Source: Panonychus citri
Taxonomy: Eukaryota > Arthropoda > Arachnida > Trombidiformes > Tetranychidae
NCBI RefSeq assembly: GCF_014898815.1
Contig: NW_026515546.1
Span: 372,001-436,000 of the forward strand
Direction of reading: 5' to 3'
Length of the DNA stretch: 64,000 nucleotides
Position numbers and translations under genes: made by a program. Within the stretch, counting starts at the first letter, position 1; each line of letters starts with the position of its first letter. Positions 27,025-37,456 of this stretch are shown piece after piece. The notes beneath the pieces were generated by a model. The model ran no database searches. It worked only from the letters and a program-made list of their open reading frames with translations, and was not told where the DNA came from.

Positions 27025-28799
27025 TCATTTGTCTTTACTTTTGAATCCTAAGTCTGAGCTTTTGCTTTTACTTGGTCTGGAAACGATGGAACTTGTTATT
27101 GTTAAATTTGATTTTCCACCATCGGAACTTGATAATTTACTTGTTAATTCACGACTTTTACTTTTCTCTAATGACATTGCACTGGTCATTGGTTCGACAC
27201 TATCGATTTTTAAATGACTCTTGGATTTTGCGGCGAGTTTAGATGAAAATTTGACTCCTTTGGAAATACTCTTGGTCCTGTCAACGCTTTTCGCTCTTGA
27301 GAGACTTGACTTTTTCTTTGGTGACATTGATGTCTTACTTTTTATCATTTTCTCTGAACTTGCAATTTTCTCGATACTTTTCATCTTCTCACTACTTGCA
27401 ACCTTTTCATTGGATTTAATTTTTTCGAGGCTCGTTGATTTGATTTTACCTTTAAGACTCTCCTTTGACTTTGTTTTACTACCAATTTTCAGGAGACTCT
27501 TGGACTTTGACTCGGAACTTTTAACTTTGGCTAAACCGAGATTCTCACCGCTACTCTTACCCGATAATTCAATGCTTTTCGTTTTACCTCCAAGGGAAAT
27601 GTTACTCTTCCCCGTTAAGCTTTTACCCAGGAGACTTTTAACCTTTTCCAAACTTTTGACCTTCTCCAAACTTTTAACTTTCTCTGCACTTTTACGTTTA
27701 CCGAAGATACTTTCACCTGTACTCGATTTACCGGTTATCAGTCCTGTTTTTTCAGCTGATTTGGCTTTTACAACATCAATTGAATCAGGTGGAGTACCAT
27801 CGTCGGGTGATTTTTCATTAATTTGGTCCTGGTTTGTATCCTGAGGTAAACCTGATTCAACGTCGGCCGTTGGTCCTGAATTTCGACAACAACATACAAA
27901 GACCAATAAAAGGAATAAAAGTCCACCAACACCTCCGAAAATCATTGTTTGGGTTGATGTCGATCCAGAACTATCAGTACCATTTGTTGGAGGCTTAACA
28001 TGGAAAGTGGGGAAAAACAACAATAGTAACGAGATTAGATTGAAATTGGTCAATGGAATCATTTGAATCAACTTACCTCTGGAGTTGTAGTAGGTATTGT
28101 CGTTGAAGGTGCAGGGGTTGTGGGAGGCATCGGAGTTGATGTAGTTGTAGTTCTAGGTGTAGTTGTTGTTGTAGTTGTTGTAGTTGTAGTTGTCGGAGGC
28201 ATCGGAGGGATCGGAGGATCTGTTATATCTTCGTCCGGTTCAAAAGTTGGTTCTTCAGATTCTTCAGTTGTAATAATAATAGTTGAAGTACCAGGAGTGC
28301 TGTCAGTTGGAAACGCTGTTGTCTCGTTCATTGTAGTAACCGTTGTAAACGGTAGATCAGTTGTCGTACCGTTTGAAGTTGATGGGCCAATGGTCGTTGT
28401 TCCGTTAGGAGCATTAGTAGTAGTATTATTTTCCTGCATAAAATTGAACAGAAGATTCGAAGGCTGATTAAGATTGACGATATTCTGTAAATTTGGTTCT
28501 CCCTGTAATTTAGACAATGATTTAAATAATTTTCCATTGTCCTTTTTATTATCGGGACTCTCCTTATCATTAGTCAAACAATTTCCATCAATACAATTGT
28601 ATGATAGATTTTCCGATTCTTGGTCAACATTATCCAATAATGATTGTGATTTAAATTCTATAAGTTTTTCATTAATATAATCATTATCTAATTTGTTATC
28701 ACAATTACCAAATTTTTCACAATCAACTGGTAAATTGTTTAAAATTTGACAGGAACATGATGACCAAAATAAAATGAAAGCGATTGTGAAAAATTTCAT
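27025..28799 (-). CDS. mucin-like type I membrane protein with Lys/Ser-repeat cytosolic tail
   Basis: I do not recognise a family. Two exons, 28077-28799 and 27025-27993, joined in phase 0 (donor GTAAGT, acceptor TTAAG), give 563 aa. I chose the ATG at 28799 because it starts a good signal peptide (MKFFTIAFILFWSSCSC); an in-frame ATG at 28853 would put 18 extra residues in front. The outer part has an Asp/Asn-rich segment with several Cys, then a Thr/Pro stalk with a run of 12 Thr, likely heavily O-glycosylated. Exon 2 starts with the end of the stalk, followed by a membrane helix MIFGGVGGLLFLLLVFVCCC (about 258-277). A very basic tail of some 285 residues follows, built of irregular K-S-x-E-K units (KVKSLEKVKSLEK). 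It is probably a surface or cuticle-associated glycoprotein. The tail resembles cytoskeleton-binding or phosphorylated linkers only in composition. Divergently placed to SMC2. Confidence 0.8.
27636..27692 (-). repeat. 18-bp coding tandem repeat
   Basis: About three 18-bp units encoding K(V/A)KSLE in the cytosolic tail of the mucin-like protein; degenerate copies continue on both sides. Confidence 0.75.
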
Positions 28800-29328
28800 C
28801 ACTAAACTACCACCAGAAAGTATAATCATCATAATTATACCTTCGGGAATCACTTAACGAAATACAGCAAAAAAACCTGAAACAATCAATTATTAATTAA
28901 CTAAATTAATGAAACAATAATGTTAAAGAGTCAAATTAGTTAATCAACTAAGATTGGATTCGTCATCAAACAAAACCAAAGCAAATTTTCAAAGAAAAAG
29001 AAAAACCAACAATAAGGATAATTAAACTTGATTAGAATATTAATCATTTAAAGATTAAACCATTTGACAAAAGAAAACAATTTAAATCAAGATGATATAA
29101 GAAAATTAATTGAAACAATCAATTCGATTAAATTTTTTTTCTAAAAATTATTTCGACTATTTTCCAATTCGATAGATGGAGTTACTTGTTTTTCTTTTTT
29201 CGGTTTCCCGCCTCAGCCGATCAGCTGGAGACCGTTTTTTTTTGTGTTTCCATTCAAATGTCATCTTAATCTAATCAATTGTTTTATCTAAATTCCCTAA
29301 TGAACGTTTTGTTTAATTGTCAACAATA
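28800..29328. promoter_or_regulatory. divergent promoter region, mucin-like gene / SMC2
   Basis: About 530 bp separate the two start codons on opposite strands, so both promoters must lie here unless there are upstream leader exons. Most is AT-rich. A short GC-rich core at 29204-29233 stands out and contains an E2F-type site. Confidence 0.55.
29204..29211 (+). promoter_or_regulatory. candidate E2F site upstream of SMC2
   Basis: TTTCCCGC matches the E2F/DP consensus TTTSSCGC and lies 118 bp before the SMC2 ATG in the only GC-rich patch of the spacer. S-phase/mitosis genes, condensin included, are known E2F targets, which fits. The match is one 8-mer, so moderate evidence. Confidence 0.45.
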
Positions 29329-32300
29329 ATGTACATTAAAAGTATAACCATCGATGGATTTAAAACTTATGGTAAACGAACAGAGATCAACGGTTTAGAC
29401 CAATCTTTCAATGCGATCACCGGATTGAATGGATCGGGTAAATCTAATCTTTTGGATTCCATTTGTTTCGTCCTTGGCCTGGCCAATGCAAGTCTTGCTC
29501 GGGTCTCTCATCTTCGTGAGTTAATTTATAAAAATGGACAAACTGGACTAACCAAAGCATCGGTTTCAATAACATTTAACAATTCAAACAAGAGACAATC
29601 TCCACCCGGTTATGAAAATTACGATGAAGTCACAATTAGACGCGAGGTAAGTAAAAGAGAAAAGAAGAAAAAAAAGTAAATTCTCTTTTCTTTTTGTTTT
29701 TGTTTTCTTGTTCTTTAAAGATCATCTTGCTAATTGTTTTTCTTTCTATCTAATTGTTCATTCTCAGGTTACGATGGAAAACCGAACAAGATACTTTATT
29801 AATGGTTTTACTGCGCAAAACAATCAAGTCTTAGATTTGTTTCAAAGTGTCTCATTAAATATTAGTAATCCTCATTTTCTAATTATGCAAGGAAGAATTA
29901 CTAAGGTTCTTAATATGAAACCTAATGAAGTAAGTTCTCATTTTCTATCAATATTTTGTTACTTTTAGTTTTACTTCTTTAATCATCTATTACTCTGGAT
30001 TAATTTGGTTTGTTCTCTTTCTTGGTTAGATTTTATCTATGGTTGAAGAAGCGACTGGTTTAAGTTTATATGAGTCTAAAAAGAAGACAACACAATCAAC
30101 TTTAGTTAAAAAAGACTTGGCCTTAAATAGTATTGATATTCTGATTAATGAAACCATTTTAACCAAATTGGAACAATTAACAAAGGAACAGTCAAGTCTT
30201 CTAGCTTATCAGAAAGTTTGTATTGATTTGGAAAACTTGAAAAAGATTCATACTGCTTGGACTTTTACTAACTTGGTTAGCCTTTCGCAACAAACGGATG
30301 CCAGAATTAAAGATCAGCAAAATAAAATCACGGAAGCAGAGGAAAAGATTGAATCAATCAACGATTCAGTTGACCAAATCCAAGAGCAAATTAAGCAAAG
30401 TCAAAAAGATTCAGTTTTCCGACCTAAACTCGCTGCTTTGGAAGACCAATTGAAAGAAGTACAAATGGAGGAAACCAAAGTTTTAAGTGAAATGAATTTA
30501 AAGAAAGATAATCTCAATGAAGTTTTAAAAACGAAAAGTAATTTAGTTAAACAAATTAAGGAAGAATCAAAGGTGAAATCAGTTAAAGAGAAAGAATTTG
30601 AAAAGTTGAATCAAGCGTTTAGTCAATTTGAGGAGGCTCGAAGACAAGATGAAGCTGAACTGGAAAAGGCTTCAAAAGATTTGGAGGTTATCGCTTCTGG
30701 TGCAAGTCGTGGTGATGATGGTGAAGCAGCGGCCACTCTTGCCGATCAACTGATGCAATCAAAACGTGAGATTGCCAATTTGGACACAGAAACCGCTAAA
30801 TCCAAGATGAAAGTTCAACATTGTAAATCAGAGTTGGTTAAAAAGGAAAGTGAAGCCTCAAAGAAAAAGGGAAGCTACGATAATGACCTTAAATTAGTTG
30901 AACGGATGGAAAGTGAAGTGTCAAAGTTAAAACATGAACTCGATTCAATTGGATTCGATGAGGTGTCAAGTGAAAGTATGTTGACAGAACGTGAAACCTT
31001 ACGAAAAGAATATGATCAATTACGATATGATGTGAACTCATTGGAAAACAAATTACCACAAATTTCCTTTAATTATCGTAAACCAACTGCTGATTTTGAT
31101 TCACGCAGAGTAAAAGGAGCCGTTTGTACATTGTTCAAAGTTAAAGATCCTCGCAATTATACTGCACTGGAAGTTGCCGCTGGTGGAAGATTGTATAATA
31201 TAATTGTTTCCGATGAAGAAACAGCTAAACTTATCTTGGAAAAAGGTCGCCCCGAGAAACGATGTACACTTTTACCTTTGGATAAGATTCGTGGTCGTGA
31301 TGTTGACCCTCGAGCATTGAAAAACGCTCAATCAATCGTTGGTAGAGACAACGTTTTCCCGGCATTAGATTTAATTGAATTTGATCCATCTTTAACGGAA
31401 GCGATGAAATATGTTTTCGGGGATACACTTATCTGTCCCAACATGGAATGTGCCAAAAAGGTTACCTTTGCAAAGAATGTTCAACTTCGAACTGTCACCT
31501 TGGATGGTGAAGTTTTCGATCCATCAGGTACTCTTACTGGAGGTGCTATCGGTGGTAAAGGTGCTGCTCTTTCAGCTGTTGACCAATTGATGAAAAAAAG
31601 ATCGAACTTTGGTAAAGTTAAATCGCGACTCATGGAGATTGAAAATAAACTTGATTCTATGCACAATTCGAGGCAACAATTTACCCAATTAAAGCAACAA
31701 TACGATTTAAGGTACCACGAGATTGAATTACTTCGAGAACGTTTAAAGACAACTAATCAACATCTTCTATTGGAAGAGATTGAAAATTTAAAGTCAACAA
31801 TCATCGAGAATGAAACATCGTTACAAGAGATGGTCGAAAGAAAGAAAGCCGCTGAAAAGAAGGTGAAAGAATTGGAGCATAAGATGAAAAATACGGCTTC
31901 GATTCGAGAGAAAGAGTTGGCCGAGGCAGAGAAAGCACTGGAAAATGCGAAGAAAAATTTCGAGAAATCAAAGAAAGCAGCATCGGAGAGAGAACAATCA
32001 GTTTCATTTCTTAAAATGGAGATTGATGAATTAAAGAAATCACTTGATAATTACACGTCACAATTAGCTGAGGTTGATGGACGAATAGAAAAACACCAAG
32101 AAGAAGTGGATGAAGCGGGTAAAGCCGTCGAAGAGGCAAAAGAAAAAGTGTCAAATGTTCAAGAGGAGATGAAAAAATTGAAACGTCTAATCAACGAGCA
32201 CAGTTCAGAAATTGCTAAACTAAACAAGCAGAAGGAAAATTTAATCCGTGAAGGTGAAGAGATGAAATTGTCAATCAAAAAGTATCAACATGAAATCACA

Positions 32301-33163
32301 CAAATTGAAAGTGAAGGTAAAGATGCAGGTAAAGGGATCAACAGCTGATTAAGAAATTTCCATGGATTGAAGAGGAGAAGCATTTGTTTGGAGAGGAATC
32401 GGCTGGCTATGGATTCAAAAGAGCCGATTTCAATCCAGTTGAACTTGATGATCGAATTAAAAGATTGATGGATGATAAGAATAAATTGTCGAAAACGGTC
32501 AACATGAGAGCCAATGTAATGTTGGGTGACAAGGAAAAGGAAGCGGAAGAGTTGAACAAGAAGAGACAAATCATCGAGAACGATAAGAAAAAGCTTCTTG
32601 GTTACATGGAAGATGTTGATAAAAAAGAAAGACGCTCTTCAAGATGCTTGGGAAAAGATCAACGTTGACTTTGGTAACATATTTTCCACCCTTCTACCTG
32701 GTGCCAATGCGAAGCTCATGCCGCCGGAGGGTAAAACCATCATGGAAGGTCTTGAGGTTAAGGTTTCATTCGGTGATGTTTGGAAGGAATCGCTCACCGA
32801 ACTAAGTGGTGGACAAAGGTCACTTGTTGCTCTGTCTCTTATTCTCGCTCTTCTCTTGTACAATCCCGCTCCGATTTATATTCTCGATGAAGTTGATGCC
32901 GCTTTAGATCAAAGTCACACCACGAATATTGGAACTATGATCAAGAAACACTTCACCAATTCTCAGGTAATTTAGTAAATATAAATGATTAAACAATCAA
33001 TCTAATCAGTTAATTGATAAATTTCTCTTTTCTCTTTCTCTCTAAATAGTTTATTATTGTTTCGTTGAAAGATGATATGTTCAATAACGCTAACGTTTTG
33101 TTCAGGACAAAATTCATCGACGGCTGCTCAACAGTTACTCGTTTCGCTAAGGGAGATCGTTGA
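29329..33163 (+). CDS. SMC2: SMC2, condensin core ATPase subunit (two frameshifts in this sequence)
   Basis: SMC2 pairs with SMC4 in condensin and drives mitotic chromosome compaction. Exons: 29329-29646, 29768-29929, 30030-32966, 33050-33163; GT-AG, all phase 0, about 1176 aa, the normal family size. The start MYIKSITIDGFKTYGKR is typical; an upstream in-frame codon is not an ATG. Seen in order: Walker A GLNGSGKS (32-39), Q-loop region LIMQGRITKVLNMKP, long coiled coil, hinge (about 505-680, with AVCTLFKV and GRLYNIIVSDEETA), second coiled coil, signature LSGGQRS (about 1083), Walker B PIYILDEVDAALD, and end FRTKFIDGCSTVTRFAKGDR. The frame breaks twice: near 32337-32344 one base seems missing, and in an A6 run at 32621-32626 one base seems extra. 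The stretch between is clear SMC2 in the shifted frame, and the original frame then resumes. No plausible intron explains either break. Assembly error is likelier than gene death, because everything else is intact. Confidence 0.95.
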
Positions 33164-33386
33164 ACAATCATCATTGATTAACGATAATCAATTAAATCCA
33201 TACAATTATCATTGCATCAATTACTCTTTTTTTTATAAATGTTCATCTTTTTTTCATCACTAAAAACCATTTTCAGATTCATAGAAATTGAAAAAAAATC
33301 AATCATAAATGTAATCCAATTGGCTTATTTTTAAATTTCCTTTCAGCCCATAATGTACATTATATTACAAACATTCAATCATGATC

Positions 33387-33392
33387 AATAAA
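33387..33392 (+). terminator. candidate SMC2 poly(A) signal
   Basis: AATAAA about 225 bp after the SMC2 stop. Confidence 0.45.
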
Positions 33393-33463
33393 TTGTCACG
33401 TTTGAATTAACCAGCACGGTAAATTTTAATGGAAACACTGATTAAGATTGCAAACATTGCAAC

Positions 33464-33469
33464 TTTATT
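33464..33469 (-). terminator. candidate otubain poly(A) signal
   Basis: AATAAA on the - strand, about 290 bp after the otubain stop. Confidence 0.4.
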
Positions 33470-33755
33470 CAAATCATTAAAGCTATTGGACAAATTAGTT
33501 TGAGAAAAGAGAGTGATATGAAAAATTGATTTTTTGATTTGTCTCCTTCTCGTTGATCAGTGATTGATTTTCAGAGGTGATTGGATCACACTGAATAGCT
33601 TAATATTTGATTTAGTAATTAGATTTTTGTTTTGTTTCTCTTTGTTTTCATTAAATTTCTTTCCGTCCCTTGAAAATGGATATTATTTCTTGTTCACCGT
33701 AACCTCTACCTTTTTGTTGACTGTTTGTTTTGCTTTGTTTAATTGAGTTTTAATC

Positions 33756-34716
33756 TCATTGAACTTTCTCTGTCCGTAGGTAGAGTATATCATAATGACC
33801 GGGACGATAAAGAAGATGAATTTTTGGATCACAATTATCTGGAAAATAATGAACAGTTACTTGGTCACCTTGAGCACGGTCCAGGTAATTAATACACACA
33901 CCAACTCCAATAGCTGAAGTTAATGCGATAATGTGAATATGATCACTTTCCTTATTTAATGGTTCGACCTCATGGGAGCAAAAATTTTTCATTGTTAATC
34001 CACTATCAAGGAAACTAGAATAAAACTCTTGGTTCATTTGTAAATATCCGGATGTTAAGAGTCGCATGAAAACAACCAAATAATCAGATGTACCTTGTTC
34101 ATTGAAAAGGTTAAGCAATTGTTGTTCATTTGACACCTCCTTGGTTTTCAGTAGGTTTAAGGCATGCATAAACTGTAATGACAATTGAAACACACAAATT
34201 AGAGACAATCATTTATATATAGAAAATGTTGAATAGTATTATCATAAGGATAAGCTTACGTTTTCATTAATATCTTCAATGGTAAAAGAGGGAAAACCTA
34301 AAGCAATTAAATCATCTTTACTTTTGTTGGAAACACCAATGAACCTATCCAATTCTTGTTCATCGGTTATTAGGTATTCAAAGTATGCGTAAGTAAATCC
34401 ACGGAAGAAACAATTTCCATCAGGTCTTGTCCTCCGTAGGAGATGATATTTTTTCACCAAAGACTATACAAAAAGATGTCACGAGAAGATTATTAAATAA
34501 TAAAGAATAACATGTTAATATAAACAAAAGGAATACTAAACTTACCTTTATTTTATTTCTGATAAGATCATCTTCATCAGGATATTCACTCAATAAAAAT
34601 GATAAATCCATTCTATCACCAACAAGCTTAATACTGTCAGCGATTTCTTTTTCAATCTGCCTTTGCTGGGCAATGATGGCCTCATCTTGATTAACTTCAA
34701 TTGGATCAACCGACAT
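33756..34716 (-). CDS. otubain-like deubiquitinase (OTUB1/OTUB2 family)
   Basis: Cysteine protease of the OTU family that removes ubiquitin, typically Lys48 chains, and in OTUB1 also blocks E2 enzymes. Exons (- strand order): 34546-34716, 34260-34463, 33756-34172; all phase 0 with GT-AG borders, 263 aa, close to human OTUB1 (271). The catalytic loop RTRPDGNCFFRGF supplies Asp72 and Cys75; RPGHYDILY near the end supplies His251 and Asp253. Also typical are TSDYLVVFMRLLTSGYLQ and EVEPLNKESDHIHIIAL. All active-site residues are present, so an active enzyme is expected. The N-terminal region (DEAIIAQQRQIEKEIADSI), which in OTUB1 contacts ubiquitin and E2, is present, so it looks more like OTUB1 than the shorter OTUB2. 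Convergent with SMC2; a GC-rich E2F-like word lies upstream at 35160-35167. Confidence 0.95.
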
Positions 34717-35821
34717 CTTTCACCCTTCTCTCAACGATGATCCAAAATCTTTTAACAACAAAGAACAAAGAAAAAAAAATAATATAATCCAATCAAATCT
34801 ATAATTAAATAAAAAAAGAAAAAAGAAGATTGAAAAATTCCAAATTAAGAAAAGAAAAAGAAATTAAAAAATAAGTAAACACTTTGATTATCGAGGAAGA
34901 AAAAATTACATTTATACTTGGGCGTTGGCCACAAATATATTTAAACTCGATTAATTTAAAAGTAAACATAGATTGTTGTTACTCACCTTTGACAATCAAT
35001 TTAATCAAGTTGATTAATTAGAAAATTAAAACAAATTTAACTGTCACAAGTGAATAATTTGCTAATTAAACAATTTAAAGTGATGGTGATTCTCATAAGG
35101 TGAAAACCGAAGACTCTAAATCCCAAACAACATAAACCAATAAGAATAGAATTTTAATTTTTGGCGCGATTTTCGAATCCAACAAAGAAAATCATCTGAT
35201 TCAATTAATTAAATTTCTAATTTTTTGCACAATTAAAGTGATTCTTTCAACAACAACTAGAATAAATTGTTCAACAGACACTTTTCTTCAATTCTAATTG
35301 TGAAAATCAAAGTTAGCAAGCTAATTTAATTTTCTTTCTTGATTTTTACCTCAGAAAAAAAGTTCGAAATTTTAATTGTTTCAATCAATTAATCTGGAAC
35401 AAGAATTGAACAAGAACTAAAAATTATATTAATATAAGCTAGAGGTTTATCTTTAATTGATAATCGAACTAAATTACCATTGATTGACTGTATTCGGCTG
35501 ATTTTATCCAAAAAATGGCAAAGAGTTTCTTTTGGTTGATCAATATAATTAAGATTTGATTCCGAATAACATTGTTAGTTAATTAATGATTTCTAATCAA
35601 TTGAAAATCCACTGATTGTTATTATATATTGTCTCACAATTTAGCTCTAAGTTTGATCGTAATTTAAACTTTCTCAATCGATTACAAAGAATTGATCAAG
35701 TGTGAAGAAACAATTTAATGTTTAAGTTTGTTTTTATTATCGTTTTAATTAAGAAAAGTTGATTATATGTATTAGCGTTTAGTGATTTGTTAATTGTTGT
35801 ATTTTTGTTTCTCTTGATTTT
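34717..35821. other. intergenic: otubain 5' flank and HCN 3' UTR
   Basis: AT-rich spacer. TTTGGCGC at 35160-35167 (E2F-like, about 445 bp upstream of the otubain ATG) is the only GC-rich word; whether it is used is unknown. A poly(A) candidate for HCN lies at 35733-35738. Confidence 0.5.
35733..35738 (-). terminator. candidate HCN poly(A) signal
   Basis: AATAAA on the - strand, about 85 bp after the HCN stop codon. Confidence 0.45.
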
Positions 35822-37420
35822 CTATGGTTTTAAACCAAATGTTGAATGAGTTCGTGGTCGATCATGAGGTGGTGATCGATTGTTACTATTATTACCATCA
35901 TAAGTATTGCTTGTGTTGTAAGTATTATTATTTTCTTGTGTTGAAGTTGTTGCTGGTGTGTTGGTGTTGTTGTTTGATGGATCAGTGGTATTGTTATTAT
36001 AAACTGGTCCTAATTTGAAACATGTTTCAGATTTGGGTCTAGGTAAGGCTTTTTTAATTGTTAACATTAAATTTTTATCCGAATCTGAGTCTTCATCAAG
36101 ACTTTGAGCTGACATTGTTGATAAGGTGATCAATTCGTTGACCGCTTTTAGGTCAGTTTGTAAATCTTCCCGTTGACTGACCAATGAAGGATTTTTACCA
36201 ATTTTGTTCAATCTTTCGGCAGCAATTGATTCCATTGTTCGTCTCATAACGGGATATTGGTCAAGAACCGCGTTAAAATGTTCAACCGATAATGAAAATA
36301 GATTGCAATAAGTTTCCGCTCTAACTGAAGCCGTTCGTCGGGCATTGGTTAACAAACAGATCTCTGGTTAAAAAGAAAAGAAAAGATGAAAAATATTATC
36401 AATAAAATGATCAATTTGCTCATTCGATTTGTTATTTTATCAATTTTCAGAATCGACTAACCGCCAAAATATGAACCATCAGATAGACTGGTAGCAACTT
36501 CACCGTTGAACATGACAATATCAACGATTCCTTCCTGAATGAAATACATTTTATTCCCAATGGTTCCCTCTTTAATTATTATATCTCCAGGCTGGAAGAC
36601 TTCATATTTCAATTTGGTAACAACAGCGTTCACAAAATCAATATCAGCTTTGGCAAAAAATGGTACAGAGGCCACTAATGACCGGCAGTTATAATTAATT
36701 ACATCCTAAGAATAGAAAAGTGAACAAATGATGATGCCGAAAATGGAAACAATTACGATTGTTGGTATTATTATTTTGTATATTCTTACCTCTCTCAGTT
36801 TCTCTGAAAGTTCATCTAAGATTGCATCTTCATCGAAAAATTTACCCTGATACCGATGCTCAAAATAGTCACAGATTCGTGCTCTCAGGTCACGCGGAAG
36901 TTTCCGATAGGCCATATACTCTTCAACTTGTTTTAACTGAAACAAAAAGGAAGATAAATTGATAGAAGAAAATGTTCCAATTAAAATCAGATCGTATCTT
37001 CGCTAATCGAGACTCACCTTTTCACGATATTGTCGCCTCGAAGAATCTAATGATTGTATTAAATTGGTTGTGTGTCCAAGGAACAGAGCATAACAAGTAG
37101 CACCACTAATCATACTTAACAGTGTTAACCACATATCGGTTAAACTTTGCGGTGGAAAACGACCATAACCAATACATAGCATATGAGACATCGCTTTGAA
37201 AAGTGACCATGAATATTGTTCCATCCACCAAACATCCTGAATAAGGGAATGAAATAAAAAACGAATCAATTAGTTTACTATCATTTTGAAAACTCGAAGA
37301 ATATTTTAATTGTGATAACATTTCCACAGGAAATATTATGGTAAATAGATTGAGAATTTACATTAAATCGCATTTTCTATTCAAATTTACATTACTACTC
37401 AATTCTCAGCAATTTGATTA

Positions 37421-37456
<36 letters not shown>

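Larger units (their letters stand above)
33164..33755. other. convergent 3' flanks of SMC2 and otubain
   Basis: About 590 bp between two stop codons on opposite strands, AT-rich, with one candidate poly(A) signal for each gene. Their 3' UTRs may overlap. Confidence 0.6.

Noticed and set aside
28063..28467. Val/Gly-rich open frame on + (134 codons)
   Set aside because: Antisense shadow of the poly-Thr stalk of the mucin-like gene.
32304..32344. Tiny intron (16-28 bp, GTAAAG...ACAG) as an explanation of the first SMC2 frame break
   Set aside because: Both possible donors leave phase 1 and run straight into a stop codon after joining; the sizes are also far below a workable intron.
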